64,000 bases of DNA from assembly GCA_019915135.1 (NCBI GenBank), contig JAHLMK010000045.1, positions 1 through 64,000 of the forward strand. Reading direction: 5' to 3'. Source of the stretch: Strobilurus pachycystidiatus (Eukaryota; Basidiomycota; Agaricomycetes; Agaricales; Physalacriaceae). Shown one piece after another: positions 12,432 through 23,016 of this stretch. Under the pieces are notes generated by a model, which was not told where the DNA came from, did not search any database, and was given only the letters and a program-made list of their open reading frames with translations. Made by a program: the position numbers and the translations under genes. Every line of letters begins with the position of its first letter. Within the stretch, counting starts at the first letter, position 1.

Positions 12432-13518
12432 TTAGGGCCCCTCGCGCCGTTCGGTGCGAGAGTTTGCAACGCGCGAAGGTTCTGAGAGAATGTCTGAGCA
12501 TACAGGGGTATACCGTGAAATCGGGGTTCTTACGCTACCACCGCGCCGATCCACGACTGTTATAGCGTCAAGATGAATAAGGAACGTCCTCCCTCGAATT
12601 ACTCTGAACGAGAGAGATACGTCCACGACGTCTCCTGCGCTGAGTGTCGTCGGATTTATCTCATCTACGTGACTGCGTCTGGTCAGTAGACTTCCATATC
12701 CGTGTATACGCTTACCTTTGCCCGTCTATCCAGCGCCTCTCTACGATATCGACGTGGTTGTCCTCGGTGTAAGCATGTGTTCCTCCGCGATTGACGTCTC
12801 TGATAGTCCTAGTACTATCGAGGAAATCGGGGACGTTGACAACGGGGAGAGGACTCTCTTCCACTAGAGTAAAGAGACGCGCTTGGGCTCGAACGGCTGG
12901 GGTATCCCCTACAAAGAACAGAGGGAGGGGACCAAGTGTTGGAACTGCGTTCTTCATAACATGATGGATTTTGCTTATAGCAATTAGTGCCTGATTGAAA
13001 CTTTCGTCGTCGGAGTGACTGATAATCTTGATAGTTTGATACAAACTGTTTAGTTTTGGGATCCTGCAAACCATATTGTTAGCTATTCTACGTTGCACCG
13101 AGTCAACAGACCTGTGTGAAGCCGCGGTTCCTTTCAATGGTAACAGAGACGATTCGGCGAGTATTCCTTGCACATTGAGGCAAACTTCCGTCTCCGTACC
13201 GCTCCACATGTAGAATGTGAACGTCTTAGAGCCGAGTGCGGATATGTACGCTTCCGTACCGACAACTGTATCTTCTGCAAACGTAGCCAGTTGGTGTCGT
13301 ACAGCCTGGAGTGTACGTGATCTGTGCTGTACAGCAGCGTCTATAACTGATAGCATATAAGCGTTTAGGTGTAGAGGAAATGGGATTGGCATACACTGAG
13401 GCTGCGCGTTCGCCGCGGATATCAGAGCGGACGCGTCGGCTTGTATATATGTCAGGGACATGGCTGAAGGTCGTAGTTGCCTGACTACGCATGCCGATTT
13501 GGAATTTATACCGCTCAT
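12432..13518 (-). CDS. Uncharacterised two-exon protein, divergent partner of the 14012 gene
   Basis: Read on the minus strand: exon 13518-12716, intron 12715-12679 (37 nt, GTAAGC...ACCAG, phase 2), exon 12678-12432, giving 349 residues. The C-terminal part contains TLSAGDVVDVSLSFRV followed by a hydrophobic strand FLIHLDAITVVDRR. The same strand pattern (LDEGDIILVVFGV, then VSLNVQFVVLLA) ends the divergently transcribed gene at 14012, so the two are probably distant relatives. The alternating hydrophobic pattern would fit a beta-barrel such as an OB fold, and a single-strand DNA-binding role would suit a Helitron, but that is inference. N-terminal two thirds unrecognised. It shares its upstream region with the 14012 gene. 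Confidence 0.6.
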
Positions 13519-13623
13519 TCGCGTCGGATGGGAATGTATTGACCTTTTGAGGCTAATTAAATTGGTGACGTCGCTGTTGCTTTACAAGAGTCAGGAATTT
13601 CATATAGGTGACTCTAAATTCTA

Positions 13624-13853
13624 TTGAATCGATCGCGACTCAGTCGTGGTGAATTGGTATACACGGATTGAATTGAGTCGATCGCGACTCAATTGTAAGG
13701 AATTTCAGATTAACGGTTTGAATTGAGTCGTCCGTGATGAGTCGCCTCAATCGTGAAGAATTCATATACACAGATTGAATTGAGTATCGATCGCGATGAG
13801 TCGCGAAGGGGCACTGAACGTATTAAATTGAGTCGATCGCGATGAGTCGCGAA
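13624..13853. repeat. Array of palindromic GAGTCGATCGCGACTC-type units between divergent genes
   Basis: Five related units start near 13624, 13668, 13718, 13774 and 13824 (spacing about 44-56 bases). The clearest (13673-13692) has arms TTGAGTCG and CGACTCAA around ATCG. Units 3-5 carry GATGAGTCGC in the second half. Weaker half-sites continue at 13923 and 13975. Because it fills the shared upstream region of two divergently transcribed genes, a cluster of binding sites for a dimeric regulator is a reasonable inference; a mobile-element relic is the alternative. Confidence 0.75.
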
Positions 13854-13962
13854 GTGCCACTTTGTTATATAGTTCTATCAAATCAATACATGTCGGTTCG
13901 TAGTAATTCAATCACGATACACTGAGTCGCGAGCTGGTTCAAAAGCGGAGTCACATCCTTTC

Positions 13963-13969
13963 TATAAAA
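13963..13969 (+). promoter_or_regulatory. TATA box of the 14012 gene
   Basis: TATAAAA followed 43 bases later by the ATG at 14012, with a short CA-rich leader between. This spacing places transcription start near 13995 and supports 14012 as the start codon. Confidence 0.6.
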
Positions 13970-14011
13970 TAAGCTGAGCGACTCCGACTCGTAGTTCCTC
14001 ATCATCACAAT

Positions 14012-15718
14012 ATGACCGCGAACTCGCCATCTAAAACTAGTACGCCAAACGGGAAACGAAATGCTGAGGGATCTGCAGCGGACGGTGGACAATTACAGAA
14101 TAAACGCGGTAGAAAGTCGAAGGATGATGGGTAAGCGTCAAACACGGTTTGAGTGCGATGGTTCCAAGTTGACCGACTGTTATAAGGTCTGATACTGCTT
14201 CGGACGGCTCTCACGTCGATGCGCAGTATGTTTGTAGCATTGATCATATTCTACTCTCTAATTTTGCTACAGGATAGCGGAAAACGAACACCAGGGGGCC
14301 GAATCTTCGCTAGAAGCTGCTAAAGACAGCAACTCAGATCAGTGCGTCGACTGCGTTTGTATGATGTTGACCGCTGTACTCACTGCGTCTAAGTACGCCT
14401 GTTCTGTTGACAACTGTTCAAAATGCGACGTCCGGCCCAACATCTGCTACCAAGACTGTGTACGTGTATAGGCATCATCATCGTGATCGCATGTGAAAGT
14501 TAACGAGCATGATACAGACCTGTGATTGTGAAGGTCGAGAAGCCCCTCGGCGATGAAAACGATTACGAACATGATCGGTCGGTAGACTGCAGCATATATG
14601 GCCCGTGTTGATGTGTGAAGCAGGCCCGTCTTTAGGGTACCCAAGAGTATCAAACTGTTGGCTCGCCATAAGGAATTGGGAATATCATACGAAGACGGAG
14701 GAACCTTACAGTCGATTCCGTTCATGTCGATCGACAAATACCTCAGGAACAATCCGTCTTTGGCTAGGTTTGTCTTCTTGTGCGAGTATTTCTGTCGTCT
14801 GACTAGTTCAAGGCGTGTATTGAATATGGCGGCTTATTGTATCGGTAACAACATTCGGCCTATTTATGGAGAAACGCCCTCCAACTACTCGTTTGTCTTT
14901 ACCAACCCGTCGACGCAATCTAGGCGTATCATCAACGACGCCACTAAGGATGATGCATCATTCGCTGCCGTCGGTCGAGTCACACGAAGCAAACTGTTCG
15001 AAGGAGCTGAAACGCTTTATTGTCGCGAAGTGTCTGTTCAGCTCATTGGTCGATTTATTCCTCGCACTGTTGCATTCATCGGAAACGTACTCCGGTTCCC
15101 GAAGCCCGTGTTTCCAGTATCTGCGGGGGGTCTAACCTTCAGTACCTTTCGTAAGCCTAAGGACGGTCAGTTTATTCTTTTGCGTGTCATCACTTTACTG
15201 AGACCCGTTTAGGTGCCAAGAATCCTAATCCCAAGAACCGACCGCTTAACGGGATTACTCACGGGCCAGTACCTCGTCCTTACAACCAAGACGGTGAGTT
15301 TCGAGGTTTCGAGGTATTTAATCGTGCCAATTCCGCTCTGTCAAACACAGTCCCTGTCTTCGATGGACAGCGTCCTTTCGGACTTGATGAGTATAACAGT
15401 CTCCAGCGCCGGGACGTTGAACTCGACGAGGGCGACATCATTTTGGTCGTGTTCGGTGTGGGTGGATTCTATGTGGCGAACGCGAATCCGGTCGACAAGA
15501 AATCGGAGCGAGTATCTCTCAATGTTCAGTTCGTCGTTTTGTTGGCCCATGCATCTGATGACGACGCTGCTTCTCCTGACACTCCGCTGCCGAAGGATTT
15601 AGCAGACGAAACCCCGGTTGGCGTCGACGACGTATGTCCTCTCAAACCCAACGGATACAAGTTCGAGACCGTGCAACCCGCTGTCACTATTACGCCTTGC
15701 CAGAGCAGGGTTATCTAA
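14012..15718 (+). CDS. Uncharacterised six-exon protein with C-terminal beta-rich domain
   Basis: Exons 14012-14130, 14273-14341, 14394-14459, 14518-14577, 14636-15165 and 15213-15718 give 449 residues; every splice phase agrees. The donor of the last intron could instead be GTAAGC at 15151, shortening the protein by five residues. The first ~110 residues are hydrophilic and low-complexity with a basic patch (KRGRKSK), probably disordered with a nuclear signal; the rest is a compact domain including DGQRPFGLDEYNSLQRR and LDEGDIILVVFGV. The C-terminal strand pattern resembles that of the divergent gene at 13518-12432. I do not recognise a characterised family. Short introns (47-142 nt) and TATA box suggest an expressed fungal gene. 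A DNA-binding helper role for the neighbouring Helitron is only a hypothesis. Confidence 0.65.
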
Positions 15719-16712
15719 AGTGGAATACGGAGCTAAAGTGGAATACGGAGCGAAAGAAGAAATTACTGTACTCAAACGTTTTGATTCGAGCAAATGTATA
15801 CTTATGTCCAGACAGATTCTGCCTAACAATGTGATCGTACTGTCCTGTTCATTTTAGTGCTCTTGTTGGCTATGATCATGTCCGTATCAAACGCATCAAC
15901 CCAGCCGCTGGTCCGTGGCTTTTGGCAGCGTCCAGTATCGAATGACCACTCCAATACTTCACCTGATATGACGAGTACTCCTTTGCTGTGTATCATTTCC
16001 AGGTCAGTGCCTACGAAACTGCTTCATTTCGCCTCATCCCGCATGCGATCCGCTGCGTCCGACCGTGTAGTGCCTCCGACCCTCCGCATCTGTCACGTTC
16101 CGCCCAGACGCGGGCCACACACCGCCCAAAATGCTTGCCTCTCAATGAGCCCGAGCTTTGTGAAGCTAGGCCAGTCCGGGTGTGGCTGCAGGCCAAAGTC
16201 GGGCCATTAAGTCACTACGCCTAACTCCGACCGTCTACCATATGAAGCCTCGGGTAGCTCACGATCTCACCGATACGCGGTCTGTGACTGGAAGGAGTCT
16301 CGGGCAGAATGGGTAGAAACTTGCATGCTGATATTCTCTTCACATTTTGGCAGGTAAAATAGTGTTTATCTGCAGGTTACCGCACGACGAATCACATTAC
16401 ATTGCTGAATTAGCGGTAAGCTACGCTGTACTTTGACACGCGATGCGCATCTAAATCCGCGATTCACTCACTGCCTGTCAAACGTGCTCCGTCACTGTTG
16501 ACAAATTGAAAACTGATAACGTACCTTCCCGTAGTTCGTTGACCGCTGATTGTTAGTTGTCTACTTCCTTGGTAGAGGTATCATCCCGATTTTGAGCATT
16601 GATGAGGCGGCGCTGATGAGGCGGCGACGGCGCGCTGATAAGATGGGCGGCGACGGGCGCTGTCAGGCTGGCGTTGGTTGGGATGGCCGATATCGATGTC
16701 GGTGGACTTGCA
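15719..16712. other. Intergenic; no supported gene
   Basis: Begins with a 17-base direct duplication (CTAAAGTGGAATACGGA, at about 15715-15750). A frame at about 15859-15940 reads protein-like but ends after some 30 codons and connects to nothing; it may be a gene relic. GGCC-rich words at 16130-16210 resemble the tract at 11360. Nothing else recognised. Confidence 0.4.
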
Positions 16713-16745
16713 CCCAGTGTCATTGTATACACATATGACATGGGC
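16713..16745. repeat. 33-base hairpin-forming motif shared with 37735-37767
   Basis: Arms CCCA-TGTCAT and ATGACA-TGGG pair, with a one-base bulge, around the loop TGTATACACAT. The same 33 bases occur at 37735-37767 with one substitution, and sequence to the right of both copies is also related (GAGGAAG followed by purine-rich DNA and GTGTGTGA/GTATGTGA). This indicates two members of a dispersed element, perhaps a MITE-like or Helitron-end sequence; element borders are not resolved. Confidence 0.65.
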
Positions 16746-16860
16746 GCTGGCTCGTGAAGCTTAGACTGAGGAAGCGAAAGGAATGATGGTAAGAGTCAAA
16801 AAGAGTATGTGATGTTACTATAACGTGATGTCACGTCATCAACGGCTTAGCAGCTCCTTC

Positions 16861-17104
16861 CATCTTCGTCTTATTTGACCGGCAGCCCTTCGCGTGTATA
16901 CGCTGAAGCGTTGTCTCTCGCCCATCTTCGTATCTTTTGACCGGCAGCCCCTCGCGTGTATACGCTGAAGCGTTGTCTCTCGTTCGACCCGTCTCTTCTG
17001 CCCGGCAGCCCCTCGCGTGTATACGCTGAAGCGTTGTCTCTCGTTCGACCCGTCTCTTCTGCCCGGCAGCCCCCTTGCGCGTATACGCCGAAGCGTTGTC
17101 TATC
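16861..17104. repeat. Minisatellite, four units of 61-62 bases
   Basis: CCGGCAGC marks unit starts at 16879, 16941, 17002 and 17063. Each unit carries GTGTATACGCTGAAGCGTTG followed by TCTCTCG and a variable CT-rich spacer; the last is diverged (GCGTATACGCCG). The unit length is not a multiple of three throughout, so protein frames across it are not conserved. It lies about 250 bases before the 17353 gene. Confidence 0.85.
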
Positions 17105-17352
17105 GTATCGATATTTGCGATCGCCTGATCAGCGCGTTTGAACTTGCGTCGGATTTCCAACCAGCGCGACGAATTCCTTGCAGTTCTTTGCGGTCGCATC
17201 ATTGGCCCCATTTCGTATTGCCCAGGATTTAATTTTCCCGCGCGTCTGTGGATACGGTGTGTGTTTTTACTTCGTATAGTCCTCATGATTTGGCTGATAA
17301 CCATCACGCAGAAGAGAAAAAAAAACAGAAAAGAAGAGAAAGTGATATCGTC

Positions 17353-20183
17353 ATGTCGCAACGTTCACATTTTGATCGCCCGGGCAGGTAAGTTGACGCA
17401 TTATGATCGAAATGTGTCCTTGCGTTGATATTTTATCGGTCAGACTTCCGAAAGACTTGTATCCCGTCTCCAAACACGAGGATTCTACGTGGGACACCAT
17501 TCCAAATAGTGAATGTAGGGTTATCGTGACTTGCGACTCACACCTGTACTATTCTTTGGGTTGTACCATGTTGGGACCTATCCCTGATCACAATACAATG
17601 CCTTTCGATCCATACCCGAGACCCGCTCCCGACCCCACCGTATACTTGGACCGTCACTGGGCAAGCAACCATGCTCCTTGGCAGGCTTTCTTACCGCGCG
17701 ACACTGACAGCGCCTGTCAATGCCAACTGTTCGACTGTCTCGCCTTCACACGGCAGTCCATCGCTCTGACGCCATCGCCAGGAAAGGAGTGGCGTCTTGA
17801 CCAGCATCATGTAGATCAACTCCGTGAACTAGAATGGGTCTTGTGCGCCTTGCGAGAAGCGTTCGTCAAGAAGATTTCCTTTGTCAACGTCAACTATACT
17901 TCGTTTCCCATCGAGCACTATAACGAGTACGGCCGCCCTCAGCGAACTCGTATCCGTGCAATCCATCGTGTCATACGCGCTCGGTCGGCACTTCTCCTTC
18001 TTGGTGCCGAAGTGTCCTTCCTGTTCGCATACTTGCAGACTACCTCTGTATCCACTACCTTTGAGTGGCGTAACGTGATTGCTTCCTGCAGAATTCCTCC
18101 CCATCTCCTCGATTTCATCGAACTATCATGGTTATTTCACCATGGTCTTTCTCATCAGGTTCGACTGCTACCCGATGAATGGTTCATTGGCAGGACAGAA
18201 CGAATAGGTGCCTTCGTTCACATGAAACATTGTAACTGGGTTCCCTTGCTCTACGTCTTTCACAACTTCCATGTTCCGTTGTGGTTGTATTTCGGCACAA
18301 CCACCGACATCTTGTCGAACCCCATCGTTCGTCTAGACCCTGGTGCTATTGAAAAGTCTGCTCGTTGGCCGATCCTATCCCACCCCGCTCCTAAACACAT
18401 CTCTACTTCCCATGCAAGGCCGGTCATACCACGTCCTCTCCACAAGGTACCTCAACCTTCGGAAGTGGATTTTACCGTCGACTCAAAGTCTGCCGCCAGT
18501 TTTCCGGATGTAGCCGTTTATGAGCCTGTTTCTCCTGGAGAAGGGACTGCATGGCAGCTACTCGGCGAGTCGTGGCAGTCCTTCCTGCTGCGACGCGATA
18601 AGCACATAGAAGAGCTCCGCCCTAACGAGAGTTCGTCGGATCGGAGAGCTCGTGAGGAGAGGGAAGCGCGCGCTTCAGACCAGAAGATGCCGTCTGGTTA
18701 TGGATGTTCGATTGTCTATGTTTGGGAGGAAGGTCCTCGGGGTTATCTTGTTCGGACTCGCATTCTCAATATTATGATGAGCTACTACTGGGCCACCTTT
18801 CCTCCCCACCAACGTCTATATTGTTCGTGGACGGATGAGTGGGATCTGATTGACGAGCTTGGCGTCGAGTCTGACGTAGAGCCTGAAGCTGAATTCAAAG
18901 ATCTCGACGACGATTTCGATGACCCTCCTCTTACTGATTTGGTGGCCCAACGCTCCGACATCGACACATCCGAAGAGGGCGAGATTATCGATATTGCTGA
19001 AACTTCTTCCACACTCTACACCCCTCCTCCTCCTCGTTTAACAGTCACCCGTATGACCGCTGCGGATGTTGAGCCTCTGGCCGTAGCTGTCATCTCACCT
19101 TTGGAGTTCTTAGCACATCGTTACGGGCTTGTGTATCCACAAGCCGACGAGGTTGTTCCTTGCGATAACACTCGTTGGAGAACGGCTCAACACTGTAGTG
19201 GCATCTACCGATGTGAACCTAGTCAGTTGCCCGTCAATCAACTGGCTTTTGCTGAGGCGACAGAACTTCTTCGTAATCTCGATCAGCTCCCGCCACAATT
19301 CTTGCATCGTTTCAATTCATGGAGTGATATGAGTCTTGACAACCCTAAACCCATCTGTCTTCGTTCCCACGTCTTCGAGGCTCGAAAGAGTACATCGTCG
19401 GCCGGTTCCGTCTATGAACTTGTTCCATTGTCGGGAGTCGTCACATGTCGGCTCTTCTTATTTACAGCAACGGATGTCCTTCATTGTATGCGATTAGACA
19501 CGCACACCATCGAAGGACTTATTTCATATCTGGTTGGGCACGGTATCCGGTATCGGCGCTGTTTCATATGGCGCCATACATTGTCCGACCTTATTCCTCG
19601 CATCCCCCGCTACATCCCAATCCGGCCTTACGGTTATATACCCGACTCGATGGAGTTCTTCCGTTACTTCCGTCGCTGCCGGGACTTGTTGTGCGATCCA
19701 AGGGTAGCGCGCGCCGCTCTTGCACGTGGTGGTATCGTGTGGCGCATAGCATTAGAGCACGTACCCTCGTCCTGGGCGAGTAGCGTTCCTACGTCGGAAA
19801 GTGTGGCGCATTGTGGACTTATTCACCCAACGATTGATGACGATCTTGTACTGGTAGAGGAACCGCTGACGGATGAACATATCGACATTATCTGTGGCGT
19901 GTATCGTGTGGAGAGAACTACGGGCGCGAAGAGTATGAGATATACGGAAAACTTCTCTTGGTTCCCTCCACCGGACATGTGGCAACAAAGCGGGATGGAC
20001 TTGGGTGTATGGACAGCAGACGCGGAGTCTTGGTTTAGAGAACGTGTCAAGTCACACGCGAACGGTCCTGTCGCGATAAGGAATCAGTCCGATTGGCGGC
20101 AGGCTTTACGTGGTGTCCGACAGCTGGTAGAACTCAGAAAGTGTACAGAACAATGCGCGGCTGATTGTATCCTAAACATGTAA
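17353..20183 (+). CDS. Large uncharacterised basidiomycete protein (924 residues)
   Basis: A 35-base first exon (17353-17387) joins exon 17444-20183 over a 56-base phase-2 intron (GTAAGT...CGGTCAG), giving 924 residues; starting instead at the ATG at 17403 inside that intron would give 926. Near the middle (~520-550) is an acidic stretch with LDDDFDDPP. The C-terminal third is rich in aromatic and charged residues, with FFRYFRRCRDLL, ALARGGIVWRIALE, a SWFPPPDMW segment and a WFRERVK segment. From memory it resembles an uncharacterised family expanded in mushroom genomes; no enzymatic motif, signal peptide or membrane segment is evident. The gene is intact in both copies. A C-terminal cysteine cluster (CTEQCAADC) is notable but too short to classify. 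Confidence 0.75.
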
Positions 20184-20534
20184 TTTGTATGATATTTATT
20201 ATTGAATTTCGACACGTTGTGGGCTTAGAAGAAGACTTTCAAGCGACTGTTCAGTCCATTCGTTTCACCTCTCTGTCCGTGTCGTGTAGAATCCTGATGT
20301 GTCAGACGGTATCACAAATTCGGATGGGATGTATCAGTGACCTACATGTGTAGCACGTAGTAGTCTCGAGGCCAGACGTTCGCCAACAAGATACTCCACG
20401 ACAGTCGGTCGAGTACCTGGCGAAGCTCGGACCGGACGGGCGAAGTGACTGGTGTCGAGTCTAAGCACATAGATTCGCGTCGATTGAAGATGTCGTCGGT
20501 TGAAGATGTACATTTGGTAGTTACTACATTGTGT

Positions 20535-21300
20535 TCAGTGTATGTATTCATTCATCTCGTCAAATACGTTATTCAAAGTCAAGTTATCGCTTTCGTGCTC
20601 CCTGACCTTGAAACCGTACGCCAGCGTTCCTTTGGCGACGTTGGTGGGCCACAATGGCGTTTGGAACACTCCCGCTGCCATGCCCCCTTGTAAATCATGG
20701 TTCTTGAACGATTGGAATAACCTGAAGAACAATCGGTTTGAACTCGTGCATACAAGAACGCTGAACACACCAAGCAGCCTTGTTGATACAATGGAACGCA
20801 CTCTCGTTTTCGTGCTGTGTATCGACCAATATTCCGTCTACTCTTCTGAATACCATGATTGGGCCGACCCAGTACTGCGTGTCCGGCAGGAAAGTCGATA
20901 TGAATGTGTTCTTGAAGAAGGCAAACTCCTTCCTGGGTTTATTTCCTAGCGTTGTATACACGAGTTCGAAGACTTCCCCGTCTTGTTCGAACACTTGTAT
21001 CTTCGTGTTATCGAACATGCTGAGTCCAGGGAAATACCGAGATTCGCAGCGAGCAACCACATCTGTAGTACTCATATATTCATTCGAGGTGTGGACGGGT
21101 GCATGTACTGTCATCGGATCGACATTCTGGCCGACATAAACAGCCTTTATTGTCGATTCGGACAAAATCTAGACCCGCGTACATGTGGTGAGTCTGCGGT
21201 CGGAGACCGTTATAGTTTCAATGCACTTATGACTCGCCTTGCTGTCCATTTCCACCTTCTTACTCTGCAGTTCGATGAAGCTGCGATCCAAATCATACAT
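20535..21300 (-). CDS. Unrecognised three-exon protein on the minus strand
   Basis: Model: exon 21300-21256, intron 21255-21169, exon 21168-20771, intron 20770-20722 (49 nt, GTGTGT...CTTCAG, phase 2), exon 20721-20535; 209 residues. The second intron is well supported because both flanking frames join to encode a continuous Trp codon. The first exon is uncertain: an alternative donor at 21207 keeps the same frame, and an open frame extends upstream to 21651 over the divergent neighbour. The protein contains SRYFPGLSMFDNTKIQVFEQ and a conserved-looking end with FQTPLWPTNVAKGTLAYGFK. I do not recognise it. It is transcribed away from the F-box-like gene at 21551, so the two probably share a promoter around 21474-21483. 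Confidence 0.5.
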
Positions 21301-21473
21301 GGCTGGGGCACAGACGCGTAGGATGGTTGTAAAAGAGGATTTGCATGGCGTGGAAAGTTTGAATTTGTTCTTAAAGCGGAAAACCGAAGCCGATTGAATA
21401 GGCTGCCGAATGAATAGGCTGCGTCCGACCAAATCGAGTCGCTTTCGAATGAATTGACTGCGTAAATTATATT

Positions 21474-21483
21474 CATATATAAT
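21474..21483. promoter_or_regulatory. TATA tract between divergent genes
   Basis: CATATATAAT, about 70 bases before the + strand ATG at 21551 and about 175 bases before the minus-strand ATG at 21300. Suitable as a TATA box for the + gene; bidirectional use is inference. Confidence 0.4.
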
Positions 21484-21550
21484 CCGGCTCGGTTTGTGGA
21501 TCTGAGACACTCGACCGTCGCGTTCATGGTTGTAGACCACTGCCTCTGCA

Positions 21551-22892
21551 ATGTGTTCACCAACATACGCGAACGACCAACGTGAGTGCACGTCTATGAA
21601 GACGGGTATAACGACATCATGGACATTGTATAGGTCAGTTACCGACGTCAACTACGTGCCTGTAGTATTGACCGACGATGCGCCCTCTCTGCCACAAGTA
21701 GCGCTGGACTGCATAGTATCACATCTTCCCAGAGCGTCGTACGCGACACTTATTGAAGCGGGTGCCTTGTTCTATCCGAGCGTCCGCCGCTCCATTATGG
21801 GGTGCCTCGTATTCGACGATACTTTCAAGGAATCGGACGTCGCACTGTTGGAGGAAAGGCATTACATGAAACCACTAGTACGCTGCGTGCATCTGCGCCG
21901 TATGGCACACATATCCCCGACGCTACTCGCGCATCTTCTCGATTTCCTATGTGTCACCAGGTCGGTCCACCTAGTCATGGAGGAATGTTACCTGCCGTTG
22001 TTATTGCACGATTCAGTCAATCATTGCTTGTCGCGCTTTCTATCTCTACGGATTTCACACTGTTCTGGGTCGTGGAGGGAGCATGTGGAACTTATTTGTC
22101 GTGCGACATGGGCAACGTCGGTGACAGTATCGGTTGACCCCCGTCGTTTGGATGTTCCTACTTCGACTTCCCTCATACATTGCCCACCGTCACCGTCGCG
22201 TATCCTGACGCAATTCGTATTGCATGTCGACTACCAGGCCGAGCAGCAGCCTATTTTCGCCGAACGTATCCATCAGCATAGTTTGACTCCTCTTTTGGGA
22301 GCCCTTACTTCCCTCTCACTCGTACTTCGACCTGCATGGCATCGTTATGTGCAGGAGATGATCAACATGACACGATCCACTCTGGAAGAATTGGAAGTTT
22401 TGACCAGTACGTTTTTTTGGTGGTGTCGGTAATGCTTGCTGATTATCTTCAGCTTGTCATATCAAATGTTCATGTGCACCTTTTCCTGTCGAACTTGGCG
22501 GCTGCCGGCGATTGAAGACTGTGGCTCTGTCCGCATGTTCGAAATACGTGACATCGACCGTGCATACTATACGGTCCATGGACTACAACTCTCCGTTGTA
22601 TCGCATATCCGTATTTTGCAAGAACCATCCGTGCGTCTTCGACCGGATAGCATGGCGCGATCTGAATTCAGTTACATCGAACCCACGCCACTTTCCCGAG
22701 CTGCGCGTGCGCGAGATTGTAGTGTGTAATAGTGTAACGTTCGAGCGCTCTGGTGACATGCCGACCGAGCTAAATCTAGGTTGCGCAAAACTCATGGTAT
22801 CGAATTTCAGATGCTCGCCTGCGTTCTATCCTGATGTGTTGGAGTGCTCGAGGGACATTTTTCGTACTTGGCATGTCTCTAGATTATATTGA
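21551..22892 (+). CDS. F-box/LRR-like protein
   Basis: Exons 21551-21581, 21639-22406 and 22453-22892 give 412 residues. Intron 2 (46 nt, GTACGT...CTTCAG, phase 1) is required to continue the frame; intron 1 (57 nt, GTGAGT...GTCAG) is optional since reading through stays open. After a short leader, SLPQVALDCIVSHLPRASY resembles the start of the degenerate F-box seen in many mushroom proteins, followed by leucine-rich-repeat-like segments. Such proteins usually act as substrate adaptors of SCF ubiquitin ligases. Family assignment rests on pattern only; no close paralogue is recognised among the other F-box-like genes at 24268, 26073 and 34852. Confidence 0.6.
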
Positions 22893-23016
22893 TTTGATTT
22901 ATGGCTTTCCATTCAATCGATTTGAATTTGACACAATGCTTCCCATTGTAACGGTTCGTCGGTGTGCGTCTGCATATATAATGTCGTCACACGTTATGCA
23001 TGTTGGTTCGCTCGCC

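Larger units (their letters stand above)
13..22782. repeat. First copy of 41.2 kb repeat unit (part also present downstream)
   Basis: This stretch recurs at 41225-64000. The offset is 41212 at the left edge and settles at 41218 after six one-base indels at about 102-104 (T run), 115-118 (A run), 202-204 and 212-214 (G runs), 349-352 (A run) and 371-373 (CCG). In each the first copy is one base shorter. I saw no other difference and every long reading frame is identical in both copies. The first 12 bases of the window do not match the sequence preceding copy 2. Bases 22783-41224 belong to the same period but are seen only once because the window ends. Confidence 0.97.

Noticed and set aside
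15857..16210. 117-codon + frame with a hydrophobic start
   Set aside because: Starts at GTG rather than ATG, overlaps another protein-like frame and GGCC-rich repeat words; not supportable as a secreted protein.
16861..17104. CRISPR-like array
   Set aside because: Units are contiguous and nearly identical throughout without unique spacers, and the DNA is fungal.
16831..17361. Minus-strand frame of 176 codons with repeated peptide blocks
   Set aside because: It is produced by the 61-62 base minisatellite; the unit length shifts the frame from repeat to repeat and the peptide has no family features.
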